A stretch of 64,000 bases of DNA from the NCBI RefSeq assembly GCF_902705875.1, contig NZ_CACSIK010000001.1, positions 694,742 to 758,741 of the forward strand. Direction: 5' to 3'. Positions 8,347 to 18,309 of the stretch are shown here, one piece after another. The stretch's first letter is position 1, and the number at the start of each line of letters is the position of its first letter. Source of the stretch: Zhongshania aliphaticivorans (GTDB taxonomy: Bacteria > Pseudomonadota > Gammaproteobacteria > Pseudomonadales > Spongiibacteraceae). Below the pieces are notes generated by a model. The model saw only the letters and a list, made by a program, of their open reading frames with translations. It made no database searches and was not told the DNA's origin. Position numbers and translations under genes: made by a program.

Positions 8347-9618
8347 ATGAAACTTGAATCGATAGCCCTACACGAAGGGTATAAGTCGGAAGAAACCACC
8401 AAAGCTGCCGCGGTTCCAATCTACCAAACCACGTCTTACACCTTTGATGATACCCAGCACGGTGCTGATTTATTTGATCTAAAAGTGCCGGGCAATATTT
8501 ATACGCGCATTATGAACCCAACCACTGATGTGTTGGAAAAACGAGTTGCTGCAATGGAAGGCGGTGTTGGTGCCTTATGTGTCGCCTCCGGCATGGCGGC
8601 CATTACCTATGCTATTCAATGTATTTGCGAGGTTGGCGACAATATCGTCAGTACCAGCCAATTATATGGTGGAACCTATAATTTCTTTGCCCACTCTTTA
8701 CCACGCCAAGGCGTGGAAGCGCGGATGATTTCGCACGATGATTATGCCGGCTTTGAACAGGCGATTGATGAAAACACCAAAGCGGTATTTTGTGAGTCTA
8801 TTGGCAACCCTGCCGGCAATGTGGTGGATATAGCGCGCTTGGCAGATATTGCTCATAAACATGGTGTGCCGCTAATTGTTGATAACACCGTAGCGACTCC
8901 CTATTTGTGCCGACCCTTTGAGCTGGGTGCTGATATTGTTGTTCATTCCCTGACCAAATATATTGGTGGTCACGGCACTTCAGTTGGCGGGGCGATTGTC
9001 GATTCTGGCAAGTTTGACTGGGTGGCAAATAAGGCGCGTTTTCCAATTTTAAATGAGCCAGATCCTTCCTATCATGGCGTGGTGTATACCGAAGCGCTAG
9101 GGCCTGCAGCGTATATTGGTCGCTGTCGTGTTGTGCCGCTGAGAAATATGGGTGCGGCGCTATCGCCGACTAATGCGTTTCAAATTTTGCAGGGCCTTGA
9201 GACTTTAGGTTTGCGAATGGATCGCCACTGTGAAAATGCTGAGAAATTGGCGGCTTACCTTCAGAACCATGAAAAAGTGAAGTGGGTAAATTACGCGGCT
9301 TTGCCAGACAGCCCTTATTATGAAACCTGCCAAAAGATCACGAATTCACGCGCCTCTGGCATTATTAGTTTTGGCGTAGAGGGTGGTATTGAGGCCTGCA
9401 CACGGTTTATCGATTCCTTAGAAATGATTCTCCGTTTGGTGAATATTGGTGACGCTAAATCCTTGGCCTGTCATCCAGCGTCAACCACGCATCGACAGTT
9501 GAATGAGGCTGAGCTGGCGTCTGCAGGTGTAAGCGCTGATTTGATTAGAATCTCAGTGGGCATCGAGCACATCGACGATATTATTGCCGATGTTAGTCAG
9601 GCTTTAGATAAGGCCTAG
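8347..9618 (+). CDS. metY: O-acetylhomoserine aminocarboxypropyltransferase (O-acetylhomoserine sulfhydrylase)
   Basis: A 423-residue PLP enzyme of the Cys/Met metabolism family that makes homocysteine from O-acetylhomoserine and sulfide in the cytoplasm, the direct-sulfhydrylation route to methionine. It shows YTRIMNPTTDVLEKR, the Tyr/Gly-rich SASGMAAI-type phosphate site (here VASGMAAI), and the Schiff-base Lys204 in HSLTKYIGGHG. A 50-residue insertion near FPILNEPDPSYHG separates MetY from the shorter MetB/MetZ enzymes. AAAGGA at 8336-8341 precedes the ATG. It is a single-gene unit with its own candidate promoter. Confidence 0.93.
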   Translation: MKLESIALHEGYKSEETTKAAAVPIYQTTSYTFDDTQHGADLFDLKVPGNIYTRIMNPTTDVLEKRVAAMEGGVGALCVASGMAAITYAIQCICEVGDNIVSTSQLYGGTYNFFAHSLPRQGVEARMISHDDYAGFEQAIDENTKAVFCESIGNPAGNVVDIARLADIAHKHGVPLIVDNTVATPYLCRPFELGADIVVHSLTKYIGGHGTSVGGAIVDSGKFDWVANKARFPILNEPDPSYHGVVYTEALGPAAYIGRCRVVPLRNMGAALSPTNAFQILQGLETLGLRMDRHCENAEKLAAYLQNHEKVKWVNYAALPDSPYYETCQKITNSRASGIISFGVEGGIEACTRFIDSLEMILRLVNIGDAKSLACHPASTTHRQLNEAELASAGVSADLIRISVGIEHIDDIIADVSQALDKA

Positions 9619-9640
9619 TCTTAGCTTAAAGTAAGCAAAA

Positions 9641-9677
9641 TACCCACTCGGTGTTATCAATGAGCACCGGGTGGGTA
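9641..9677 (-). terminator. Intrinsic terminator, mainly for the NADAR-DUF3010-selO strand
   Basis: Bases 9641-9653 pair with 9665-9677 (13 pairs, one G-T) around an 11-base loop. Read on the minus strand, the stem is followed by TTTTG, so it best serves the minus-strand genes that end at 9711. It may also stop metY transcription. Confidence 0.6.
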
Positions 9678-9710
9678 ATGAAACTATGTAATTCGCGCTG
9701 GCAGTGAATA

Positions 9711-10199
9711 CTACTTATTTGAATTTTGAGTTTCTTCGCGTAATTTCTTTCTCACGCCCATAAGCATTTTGCCAAAGTTGTTATCACCTCGGGTATCGCG
9801 CCCGCTTCCCCAAAAGTAATCGTACTGACTGGTATTTTTAATTTCAGCATCGCCAGAGTTTAATAGTAGTTCAGCGACATCGGTATGTGCACGGCACTTG
9901 ATATAACAGCCTCGTGTCATATAGGTCACGCTGTGTTTTTTCCAGTCTTTGCGCCGTTGGTGTTTTCTACTTTTACCAAGCTTTGCGGCTTCTGCCGGGT
10001 GAGCGGCTTGGCGAATTTGCTCACGATAGTCGGCATCGTCAAATTTCATTGCTTGGTAATAGTGTTCCACTGAAGGCCATTCAAAGCCATCCAATTCAAA
10101 CGCGTGTTTCGAGTAAGCGGCCAGCGGATGCTTGGGGTCTTCACGAGTGAGGTAAAGTGGTTTGTTATCATCTTTATTGCTAAACATGGGCTTTTCCAA
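9711..10199 (-). CDS. NADAR family protein (YbiA-like)
   Basis: A 162-residue cytoplasmic protein with the NADAR core: LAAYSKHAFELDGFEWPSVEHYYQAMKF in the first third and GSGRDTRGDNNFGKMLM near the end. Members such as YbiA are N-glycosidases acting on early riboflavin-pathway intermediates or on ADP-ribosylated substrates. Met1 or Met5 could be the start. It is followed downstream by a terminator and preceded by DUF3010 and selO genes on the same strand. The precise substrate cannot be told from sequence. Confidence 0.8.
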   Translation of the reverse strand: MEKPMFSNKDDNKPLYLTREDPKHPLAAYSKHAFELDGFEWPSVEHYYQAMKFDDADYREQIRQAAHPAEAAKLGKSRKHQRRKDWKKHSVTYMTRGCYIKCRAHTDVAELLLNSGDAEIKNTSQYDYFWGSGRDTRGDNNFGKMLMGVRKKLREETQNSNK

Positions 10200-10205
10200 A
10201 TAACG

Positions 10206-10634
10206 CTATGCGCTCATTTTATGAGCTACGTAGGCGGTGATAAAGGCGGCTTCTTGAAACCCTTTGAGTTCGGTGTCGGCAAAGGGAATTGGCAGAGGGT
10301 GTTCTGCCAGCGTGGCTTTTGCCTGTGTTGAGGTAATAAGAACAACATCGATATCGGCAATAAGCTGAATAGTCGCTTCAAGTTTGAAGCTCACGGCACC
10401 GCCGGCAAATTTGCCTTTGGGCAAGCGGCCTTTGATGGCGACTTTATCAATTTTATAATCTTGCATGAGCTGACTAAACGCCGTTTGAAATTGTTGTAAA
10501 TCTTCGCGGCTGTGATCCTTTGGCAAGCTAATTTTTCGTGCTCGGCAACCGGGAATATTAAATTGCTGGCCATCTAAGCTAAGTAAGCAGACAACGGCAT
10601 CGTTGCTACTCAGTTCTACGCCGCAAATTCTCAT
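10206..10634 (-). CDS. DUF3010 family protein
   Basis: A 142-residue protein starting MRICGVELSSNDAVVCLL, which fits the DUF3010 family found in many gammaproteobacteria. The N-terminal GVEL..NDA strand-turn looks like the start of a RNase H-like fold, but no function is known. It lies six bases upstream of the NADAR gene and about 50 bases downstream of selO on the same strand, so the three may form an operon. I have no basis for a functional call. Confidence 0.7.
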   Translation of the reverse strand: MRICGVELSSNDAVVCLLSLDGQQFNIPGCRARKISLPKDHSREDLQQFQTAFSQLMQDYKIDKVAIKGRLPKGKFAGGAVSFKLEATIQLIADIDVVLITSTQAKATLAEHPLPIPFADTELKGFQEAAFITAYVAHKMSA

Positions 10635-10686
10635 GGTGTGTCCTTAATATACTTGTGTTGATGTGGTGTTTATTGCTGTGCTATTT

Positions 10687-12186
10687 CTATGTTCCGCAAA
10701 AGGTTTGGAATACTCGCTCGCTTGGAGCCGCAGGCATCGCGTAGCGTTGCTTGTCTTGCGTGAAGGTGTGCGGCGTTTGCAGTACATCGACGAGCTGATT
10801 AAAAAAACTCAAGTCGTTGTCTTGTTCGGCGGCGGCAATTGCTTCTTGGACAAGATGATTACGTGGAATAAAGACAGGGTTGGCCTTGAACATAATTGCT
10901 TGACGCTGGGCTGGCGTTTGCTCGTCTTCAATCAGTCGCTGCCGCCATTGCTGCAACCATGGCGTAAATGCATCGCTAAATTCAAATAATTCGCGAACGC
11001 TGTTGTTGATACAGCTGGCTTCGTCTGAGAGTTCAGCTAAGCGACGGAAGCAGAGGGTAAAGTCTGCTTTTTCTTGCTCCATGATTGAGAGCAAATCTTG
11101 ATATAGCGCATCATCTGGTTCTGTGAATTCAGCAAAGCCGAGTTTGTTTTTGATGATGTCTTGATAAGCGATCAGAAAACGCTCGGGAAAACTGTTGAGG
11201 GCTTCTTGGGCGATAGCGACAGCACTTTCTTCGCTGGCATCGGGGCTGTTATCAAGAATTGGCAATAATGCTTGAGCAAGTTGGGCCAAATTCCAGTGGC
11301 CGATGGCGGGTTGGTTGCCATAGGCATAGCGACCATTTTGATCAATGGAGCTAAATACTGTGGCGGGGTCGTAGCTGTCCATAAAGGCGCAGGGACCGTA
11401 GTCAACGGTTTCTCCGCAGAGCAGCATATTGTCGGTGTTCATTACGCCGTGAATAAAACCTACAGATTGCCATTGCGCAATAAGGGTGGCTTGACGCTGA
11501 ATAATCTCATCCAGCATGGCTGCAATGGGGTTATTTGCCTGCTTGGCAGTACTGAAATGACGGTCGATTAAGTAATTGCTTAGGTTTAGCAATGCCTCGT
11601 TATCTTGCCTGGCGGCAAAATATTGCATGGTGCCAACACGAATATGACTTTGAGCAACTCGACTAAAGACCGCGCCGGGCAGTGCTTGGTCTCGGAAGAC
11701 TAATTCGCCACTGGTGACAGCCCCTAGGGCACGGGTGGTGGGTATATCGAGTGCCGCCATGGCTTCACACAAAATATACTCACGAAGAACGGGGCCTAGC
11801 GGTGATTTGCCGTCGCCGCCACGGGAATATGGGGTGCGACCAGAGCCTTTGAGCTGCCAGTCATAGCGTATCCCGTTTTTAGCGATTAATTCGCCGAGCA
11901 ATACCGCGCGGCCATCGCCAAGTTGGGGATTCCAGCCGCCAAACTGGTGGCCGGCGTATACGGTGGCAATGGGCTCTGCGCCGTCAGGAATATGGTTGCC
12001 CGCCATGGTGGCAATCCCCTGTGGCGAGATCAGCCATTGGGGATCAATCCCTAACTCTTCTGCGAGGGCGGTATTGGCCCTAATTAAGTTAGGTGTGGGT
12101 ACGGGAGTTGGTGCTTGAGGGCTGAAAAATTGGGTGGATTGCCGAGCGTAGCTGTTGTCGAAGGTTGGGCTTTTTGCAAAAGTCAT
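10687..12186 (-). CDS. selO: Protein adenylyltransferase SelO
   Basis: A 499-residue member of the SelO/YdiU family of kinase-fold enzymes that transfer AMP to Ser, Thr or Tyr of proteins involved in redox homeostasis. Family motifs are YAGHQFGGWNPQLGDGRA, LKGSGRTPYSRGGDGKSPL with the nucleotide-binding Lys and Arg residues, HGVMNTDNML, and DYGPCAFMDSYDP, which supplies the metal-binding Asp. The C terminus is Phe-Cys-Gly-Thr, so Cys stands where animal SelO has selenocysteine. It diverges from plsB across 273 bases. Confidence 0.92.
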   Translation of the reverse strand: MTFAKSPTFDNSYARQSTQFFSPQAPTPVPTPNLIRANTALAEELGIDPQWLISPQGIATMAGNHIPDGAEPIATVYAGHQFGGWNPQLGDGRAVLLGELIAKNGIRYDWQLKGSGRTPYSRGGDGKSPLGPVLREYILCEAMAALDIPTTRALGAVTSGELVFRDQALPGAVFSRVAQSHIRVGTMQYFAARQDNEALLNLSNYLIDRHFSTAKQANNPIAAMLDEIIQRQATLIAQWQSVGFIHGVMNTDNMLLCGETVDYGPCAFMDSYDPATVFSSIDQNGRYAYGNQPAIGHWNLAQLAQALLPILDNSPDASEESAVAIAQEALNSFPERFLIAYQDIIKNKLGFAEFTEPDDALYQDLLSIMEQEKADFTLCFRRLAELSDEASCINNSVRELFEFSDAFTPWLQQWRQRLIEDEQTPAQRQAIMFKANPVFIPRNHLVQEAIAAAEQDNDLSFFNQLVDVLQTPHTFTQDKQRYAMPAAPSERVFQTFCGT

Positions 12187-12459
12187 GGCTTGGCCTGCAT
12201 AAAACGGTAAGACATTTAAGGTAGATTTATCTTTGGACGATTGTACATGAATCGCTGACCTCTGGTGGCGAGTAAGTACTTTATCAGCGCAGGCGCTTGG
12301 CTAATTTGGGCCGTAGGGTAAACCTTCTAACTGAAAACCGCGACGTGGCGCGACAGACCAAGTAAAATCGCGCGCAGTGGCTTCGTTGGTGATGGGAATA
12401 TCGGTTTATTCTCGTATTGAGACTGGCGAGCAGCGCCGATTAATAAGGATTGATGCATT

Positions 12460-14931
12460 ATGCCGTGGTTTACGCGCTTATTTTTTTTGTTGTGTCGGAT
12501 GCTGTCCGCACCGTTTCTTGCGGGTATAAAGCCTAAATTGGTGCAGTTTGATGAGTCACTACACGCTGAGTTAAACGGTAAGCCGGTATGCTATGTGTTA
12601 CGCCAACATAGTTGGACAGATCGATTTTTATTAGAGCGTGTTTTTAAGGCGTATGAACTTCCCCTTTTACGCGCCACACCCGGAAAACTACCTGATCACG
12701 ACCGTGCTGCCTGCCTGTATTTGCCGGTGCTTAGCGGTCAGCGCGGTGGCTCCCGAGGCACTAACACTATGGCGGCGTTGGTCGCTCAGGCAGCAGAGGG
12801 AGACTACCCTTTGCAAATTGTGCCGGTGTCAGTTTTTTGGGGCCGAGACCCTGGCAGTGAAACCTCCTTTTTCAAATTATTACTGGGCGATGGTGAGCGA
12901 GCCGGTGCCATTCGCAAGCTTATGGTGATCTTGGCGCAGCGTCGCAATGTACTTATTCATATTGCCCAGCCCTTGCAGTTCAGCACGTTTGTTGCCCGTA
13001 AACAGGACCCTGTTGCAGGGGCCGCCGTCATGGCGCGGATGTTGTCGTTTTACTATTCTCGCCGCAAAGCGGCCAGCCTTGGCCCAAGCTTGTTGTCGCG
13101 TCAGCAAATCGTCGATGTGGTATTGCGGCGCCAAGTGGTTAGAGACGCTATTGCTGAAGAGAAAAATGACGCTAAGACTAAACCTGAGGCGGTTAATAAG
13201 CAGGCCCGAAAAATGGCCGAGGAAGTTGCCGCTAATTTTGACGGCCGCATGATTCGGGCATTAGAGCTTATTTTAACCTGGGCATTCCGCAAGATTTTTT
13301 CTGGCTTGAATATTCACCATGTAGCGCGCCTGCGGGAAACGGCAAATAGTCAGCAATTAATTTATATGCCGTCTCACCGAAGCCACTTTGATTACTTGTT
13401 AATCTCTTACACGCTATATATGCAGGGCTTGGTGCCACCACATATTGCCGCTGGGGTGAATTTAAACTTCTGGCCGGTGGGTGGTTTGTTGCGGCGTGGC
13501 GGGGCGTTTTATATTCGACGTAGCTTTGGTGGCCAAAAATTGTATTCAGCCATATTCAAGTCTTATCTTGATGTTTTGTTGGGGCGAGGTTACCCGGTGG
13601 AATTTTTTCCTGAGGGCGGTCGAAGTCGCACAGGACGTTTATTGCCACCGAAAAAGGGCATGCTGAAAATGACGGTGGAGAGTTTTATTCAGCAACCCGG
13701 CCGCAATGTGGCGTTGGTGCCGATTTATGTTTGTTATGACAAATTGGTAGAAAGCGCGTCTTATGTAAAAGAATTGCGCGGGGCAACGAAAAAGAGCGAA
13801 TCTGCGGGTGGTTTGTTAAAAGCGCGGAAAATTTTTAAATCGTCTTATGGCAGCCCCCACGTCGCCTTTGGTCAGCCTTTGCGGTTGGATGAGTGCTTTA
13901 GTCATATCGAACCCGATTGGCGTAAACGCAGTCAGGCTGGTGACCACTCTTTTGTACCAGCGGTTATCGACTATATTGCATTGGAAAATATGGAGCGTAT
14001 CAACGCGGCGGCGGTGGTGAATCCGATTGGTCTGGTCGCGATGATTTTATTATCTAGCCCACAGCGGGCAATGGCTGAAGATGAGTTATTGCTGCAAATT
14101 GACCACTTTATTGCGATATTGCGACGCCTGCCCTATAGCCCTGATATTACCTTGCCGGAAGGCAGTGCCAAAGAGATTTTTGAGCAAGCGGCGCGCACTG
14201 CCGGCTTGTCTAGAATAGATCATCCCTGGGGGGCAATTATCACCGCTACCGGTAAAGAGGCTGTGATGCTAACGTATTATCGAAATTCGGTGATGCATGT
14301 GCTGGCACTACCGAGTTTAATTGCCCGTTTTTTCCGCCACAGCCAGCGTGTTAATGAGGCCGATTTAATAGAAGGCTGCGTGCTACTTTACCCCTTTGTT
14401 AAAAACGAATTGTTTTTGCGCATTAAAATAGAAGATTGTGCGGCGGCGGTAAAAGAGCAAATTAATAACTTGGTGGCCCTCGATTTATTGTCTCGAAATG
14501 ATGACGGCAGTCTTAGTCGCGCCAATGTGGGAACCGCCGATTATGCGGTCTTAACCGGCTTGGGGCGTATTCTTAGAGAGACCTTTGAGCGCTACACCAT
14601 TACCAGTTTGCTGTTGGTGCAGGATATTTCCGACGTGGCGGCACTGCGCAAAGATATTGAGAAAAACACCATTGAAATGGCTCAGCGCTTGGCTATTTTG
14701 AGTGGCCGAGAAGCACCGGAATACTTTGATAAGAACCTGTTTCGTAGCTACATTGACACCCTGATTCAGCAGGGCTTGTTATTAGTTGAAGAGCGAGATG
14801 AAGGTGAATTCTTGCAGGTGGATAAGCGCCTAGAGGCTTTATCACAACGCTGGGTAGCGCTGCTAGGGCCAGATGTTCAGCAGAGTATGCAGCAGCTGAT
14901 ACGCAAGCCCGTGATGAATGAAGACGATTAG
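12460..14931 (+). CDS. plsB: Glycerol-3-phosphate 1-O-acyltransferase
   Basis: An 823-residue membrane-associated enzyme that acylates glycerol-3-phosphate at position 1, the first step of phospholipid synthesis. The acyltransferase core lies at about residues 290-480. It contains the HX4D motif (PSHRSHFDYLL), GGAFYIRRSF, FPEGGRSRTGR and VPIYVCYDKLVE, which are blocks I-IV of the PlsB/PlsC family. Length is close to that of E. coli PlsB (about 806). The large C-terminal domain is typical of PlsB. The 273 bases upstream show no other gene. Confidence 0.95.
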   Translation: MPWFTRLFFLLCRMLSAPFLAGIKPKLVQFDESLHAELNGKPVCYVLRQHSWTDRFLLERVFKAYELPLLRATPGKLPDHDRAACLYLPVLSGQRGGSRGTNTMAALVAQAAEGDYPLQIVPVSVFWGRDPGSETSFFKLLLGDGERAGAIRKLMVILAQRRNVLIHIAQPLQFSTFVARKQDPVAGAAVMARMLSFYYSRRKAASLGPSLLSRQQIVDVVLRRQVVRDAIAEEKNDAKTKPEAVNKQARKMAEEVAANFDGRMIRALELILTWAFRKIFSGLNIHHVARLRETANSQQLIYMPSHRSHFDYLLISYTLYMQGLVPPHIAAGVNLNFWPVGGLLRRGGAFYIRRSFGGQKLYSAIFKSYLDVLLGRGYPVEFFPEGGRSRTGRLLPPKKGMLKMTVESFIQQPGRNVALVPIYVCYDKLVESASYVKELRGATKKSESAGGLLKARKIFKSSYGSPHVAFGQPLRLDECFSHIEPDWRKRSQAGDHSFVPAVIDYIALENMERINAAAVVNPIGLVAMILLSSPQRAMAEDELLLQIDHFIAILRRLPYSPDITLPEGSAKEIFEQAARTAGLSRIDHPWGAIITATGKEAVMLTYYRNSVMHVLALPSLIARFFRHSQRVNEADLIEGCVLLYPFVKNELFLRIKIEDCAAAVKEQINNLVALDLLSRNDDGSLSRANVGTADYAVLTGLGRILRETFERYTITSLLLVQDISDVAALRKDIEKNTIEMAQRLAILSGREAPEYFDKNLFRSYIDTLIQQGLLLVEERDEGEFLQVDKRLEALSQRWVALLGPDVQQSMQQLIRKPVMNEDD

Positions 14932-15024
14932 TTGCTAAACTATGGGGATTTTTGAGGTTTCCCCACGGTGCTTGCTCGGTTACAATGTTTTGACATTTTA
15001 ATTACGTGTGATGAGTCTAGAAAA

Positions 15025-15081
15025 ATGGTGCATAACGCCCGCATAACACTGCTGTGTGATTGCCGTCGATGGCGATGGTAG
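15025..15081 (+). CDS. Putative trp leader peptide (trpL-like)
   Basis: An 18-codon open frame, M-V-H-N-A-R-I-T-L-L-C-D-C-R-R-W-R-W-stop, ends 65 bases before trpE. Two Trp codons sit in the last three positions (15070-15072 and 15076-15078). Trp is rare, so paired Trp codons just upstream of trpE are the expected sign of ribosome-mediated attenuation. Bases 15071-15080 can form an imperfect stem with 15115-15123. However, I do not see a classical GC-rich terminator with a long T run, and the ribosome-binding site is weak. It could be chance. Confidence 0.45.
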   Translation: MVHNARITLLCDCRRWRW

Positions 15082-15146
15082 CTCTTGCAATAAGCAACAC
15101 TGCAACTAGCAGATTACCAAGCCGAAACCATTTTTAAGGATTTATC

Positions 15147-16667
15147 ATGCAAGCCCAGCGATACAATGAACTGGCGCAGCAACGTTATAACCGTATACCT
15201 GTATACCGCGACGTGCTGGCCGACCTCGATACTCCCCTCAGCGCATATTTAAAACTCGCCGCAGAGCCTTATAGCTTCCTCTTTGAGTCTGTACAGGGCG
15301 GTGAAAAGTGGGGCCGTTACTCCATTATTGGCTTAGGTGCGCGCACGGTGCTGCGAGCTACGGGGCAGCAGATTACTATCTCTCAAGACGGTAAACTTGT
15401 TGAGTCTCACGAATGTGAAGACCCGCTAGCCTTTGTCGAAACCTTTCAAGAAAGATATCAAGTACCTGATATCGATGAACTCCCCGCTTTTTACGGCGGG
15501 CTTGTGGGCTACTTTGCCTATGATTGTGTGCGCTATATTGAGCCTAAACTGGTTCCGACCACACCACCAGATGCATTGGGTACGCCAGACATTCTCTTGA
15601 TGGTGTCAGAGGAGTTGCTGGTATTCGACAACTTGTCGGGTATTGTAAAAATCATTACGCATGCCGACCCTGCTGACGCGGCGGGGTATAGCAAAGCGCA
15701 GGAAAAACTGGATTCCTACGAGCAGATGCTGCGCGGCTTATCACCGATGTTGCCGACCCTGAATTTAAGTGCAGATGGTGTTAAGGAAACGGATTTTGTC
15801 TCTAGTTTTGGTGAAGACAATTTTAAAGAAGCGGTAGAAAAAGTAAGGGAGTACGTATTGGCGGGTGACACCATGCAAGTGGTGCTGTCTCAGCGTTTAA
15901 GCATTCCGTTTACGGCCTCGCCTCTCAATTTTTATCGTGCGTTGCGGCATCTTAATCCCTCGCCGTATATGTACTATCTCAATCTTGACGATTTTCATAT
16001 TGTCGGCTCGTCACCCGAAATCTTGGCGCGCTTAGAAGATGGTGAAGTAACCGTACGCCCGATTGCGGGTACGCGTCGCCGTGGTCACACGGAGGCAGAG
16101 GATCTCGCGCTAGAAAAAGAGCTGTTGGCAGACCCCAAGGAAATTGCTGAGCACTTGATGCTTATTGATTTGGGGCGCAATGATGCGGGGCGTGTTGCCA
16201 AGACGGGTACCGTGGAATTAAGCGATAAGATGGTGGTAGAGCGTTACTCCCACGTCATGCATATTGTCTCTAATGTGCGCGCCCAAGTTCGCGATGATAT
16301 CCGCGCCATGGATGTTCTTAGAGCAACCCTGCCTGCGGGAACCTTGAGTGGCGCGCCCAAGGTGCGAGCCATGGAAATTATTGATGAGTTGGAATCGGTT
16401 AAGCGCGGTGTTTACGGTGGCGCAGTGGGTTATTTGAGTTGGAATGGCAATATGGATACCGCAATAGCCATTCGCACTGCGGTTATCAAAGATGATCAAT
16501 TACATATTCAGGCTGGTGCCGGCATAGTGGCAGATTCGCAGCCACGTTTAGAGTGGAAAGAAACCATGAACAAGGCGCGGGCGGTGTTTGCGGCGGCGTC
16601 GATGGTGCAGAGTGCGGCGGGTGATGTGGATACCCTAGAAGTGAATAGCAATGGGGAGGCGTCATAA
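15147..16667 (+). CDS. trpE: Anthranilate synthase component I
   Basis: A 506-residue enzyme that converts chorismate to anthranilate using ammonia from TrpG. The feedback Trp site is recognisable near the N terminus ([14 protein letters not shown]), and the C-terminal chorismate-binding domain shows [37 protein letters not shown] and [11 protein letters not shown] in order. AAGGA precedes the ATG. It overlaps trpG by one base (TAATG), implying coupled translation of the two subunits, which must be made in equal amounts. Confidence 0.96.
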   Translation: MQAQRYNELAQQRYNRIPVYRDVLADLDTPLSAYLKLAAEPYSFLFESVQGGEKWGRYSIIGLGARTVLRATGQQITISQDGKLVESHECEDPLAFVETFQERYQVPDIDELPAFYGGLVGYFAYDCVRYIEPKLVPTTPPDALGTPDILLMVSEELLVFDNLSGIVKIITHADPADAAGYSKAQEKLDSYEQMLRGLSPMLPTLNLSADGVKETDFVSSFGEDNFKEAVEKVREYVLAGDTMQVVLSQRLSIPFTASPLNFYRALRHLNPSPYMYYLNLDDFHIVGSSPEILARLEDGEVTVRPIAGTRRRGHTEAEDLALEKELLADPKEIAEHLMLIDLGRNDAGRVAKTGTVELSDKMVVERYSHVMHIVSNVRAQVRDDIRAMDVLRATLPAGTLSGAPKVRAMEIIDELESVKRGVYGGAVGYLSWNGNMDTAIAIRTAVIKDDQLHIQAGAGIVADSQPRLEWKETMNKARAVFAAASMVQSAAGDVDTLEVNSNGEAS

Positions 16668-17251
16668 TGTTATTAATGATCGATAATTACGACTCCTTCA
16701 CCTACAACGTCGTGCAATATTTTGCCGAGCTGGGCGCAGACGTTAAGGTACTGCGCAATGATGAAGTGAGTATTGATGAAATACGAGCAATGGCACCCAG
16801 TCATTTAGTTATTTCTCCCGGCCCTTGTACGCCCAATGAGGCAGGTATTTCACTGGCGGCCATCAAAGCATTTGCAGGTGAAATTCCTATTCTCGGTGTG
16901 TGCTTGGGGCATCAAAGTATAGGCCAGGCTTTTGGCGGCAATATCGTGCGGGCAAGAGAAGTCATGCACGGTAAAACCTCACCGATGTATCACCACAATA
17001 CTGGGGTATTCACCGGCCTAAACAATCCAGTAGTAGCCACGCGTTATCACTCGTTGGTGATTGAAAAAGCCAGCCTGCCAGAGTGCTTGGAAGTCACCTC
17101 GTGGACCCAAACTCCAGAGGGTGAGGTGGACGAAATTATGGGTGTTCGGCATAAAACCCTCGATGTTGAGGGCGTGCAATTTCATCCAGAATCAATCTTG
17201 TCTGAGCAGGGCCATGAACTGTTTAAGAACTTTTTGGAGCGTCGCTCATGA
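16667..17251 (+). CDS. trpG: Anthranilate synthase component II (glutamine amidotransferase)
   Basis: A 194-residue class I glutamine amidotransferase that supplies ammonia to TrpE and, in many bacteria, to PabB. The catalytic Cys79 is in [11 protein letters not shown], and the His-Glu pair is in VQFHPES near the C terminus. The start ATG overlaps the trpE stop, and the stop overlaps the trpD start by four bases (ATGA). Confidence 0.95.
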   Translation: MLLMIDNYDSFTYNVVQYFAELGADVKVLRNDEVSIDEIRAMAPSHLVISPGPCTPNEAGISLAAIKAFAGEIPILGVCLGHQSIGQAFGGNIVRAREVMHGKTSPMYHHNTGVFTGLNNPVVATRYHSLVIEKASLPECLEVTSWTQTPEGEVDEIMGVRHKTLDVEGVQFHPESILSEQGHELFKNFLERRS

Positions 17252-18309
17252 GTGAAATGAACATTAAAGACGCACTGGGTTTAGTGGTGCGTCATATTAG
17301 TTTGAGTACCGTTGAGATGGCGTCAGTGATGCGTGACATCATGACGGGGCAGTGTAGTGATGCTCAGATTGCGGCCTTCTTAATAGCGCTGCGCATGAAA
17401 AGTGAAAGCCTTGATGAAATTGAAGGCGCGGCACAGGTCATGCGTGAGCTGGCGGCGCCGGTAGATATTTCTGGCTTAGACAATGTGGTTGATATCGTTG
17501 GAACCGGTGGTGATGGCGCTAATCTGTTTAATGTTTCATCGGCGAGCACATTTGTCATTGCGGCCGCAGGGGCGCACGTTGCCAAGCATGGTAATCGCTC
17601 CGTATCTTCTAAAAGCGGCAGTGCAGATTTACTTGAGAGCGCGGGTATTCAGTTAGATCTAAACCCCCAGCAAGTCGAGCGCTGCATTCGTGAAGTCGGT
17701 GTTGGGTTTATGTTTGCGGTTAATCATCACAGTGCGATGAAACACGCGATTGGCGTGCGCCGAGATATTGCTCAGCGCACGATTTTTAATATTTTGGGGC
17801 CGCTGACTAACCCCGCCGGCGTGACGCGCTTGGTCTTGGGAGTGTTCAGTTCTGAGCTTTGTCGCCCACTGGCTGAGGTATTAAAGCGTTTAGGCGCCGA
17901 GCATGTGATGGTGGTTCACGCCAAAGATGGTTTAGACGAAATAAGTTTAGCTACCGCCACGGAAGTGGCCGAGTTGAAAGACGGTGATATTCAAGAATAC
18001 CTATTAACTCCAGAAGATGTTGGGATAAAAAGCCAGAGTTTGGTGGGCTTAGATGTGGCTGACAGCGAGGCGTCGTTGGCGCTGATTCGTGATGCACTTG
18101 GTAAGCGTGAAACCGATGCCGGTAATAAAGCGGCAGATATGATTGCCCTTAATGCCGGTGCCGCCCTATATGTTGCGGGTGTTGTAAGTAGCTTAAAACA
18201 CGGTGTGGCTTTGGCAGAAGATACTATTCACGGTGGCCAGGCATTAGAAAAAATGGGTGAACTTGCTACGTTTAGTCAGGGCTTAACATCGTCACAAGGG
18301 GCTGAATAA
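17248..18309 (+). CDS. trpD: Anthranilate phosphoribosyltransferase
   Basis: A 353-residue enzyme that joins anthranilate to PRPP. The PRPP-binding [14 protein letters not shown] and [15 protein letters not shown] loops and [14 protein letters not shown] are all present. It lies between trpG and trpC with overlapping starts and stops (ATGA and TAATG), so trpGDC forms a tightly coupled unit as in Pseudomonas. Confidence 0.96.
   Translation: MSEMNIKDALGLVVRHISLSTVEMASVMRDIMTGQCSDAQIAAFLIALRMKSESLDEIEGAAQVMRELAAPVDISGLDNVVDIVGTGGDGANLFNVSSASTFVIAAAGAHVAKHGNRSVSSKSGSADLLESAGIQLDLNPQQVERCIREVGVGFMFAVNHHSAMKHAIGVRRDIAQRTIFNILGPLTNPAGVTRLVLGVFSSELCRPLAEVLKRLGAEHVMVVHAKDGLDEISLATATEVAELKDGDIQEYLLTPEDVGIKSQSLVGLDVADSEASLALIRDALGKRETDAGNKAADMIALNAGAALYVAGVVSSLKHGVALAEDTIHGGQALEKMGELATFSQGLTSSQGAE

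Noticed and set aside
14943..14965. Hairpin after plsB as terminator
   Set aside because: A six-base stem (TGGGGA with TCCCCA) around an 11-base loop is present, but there is no T tract after it.
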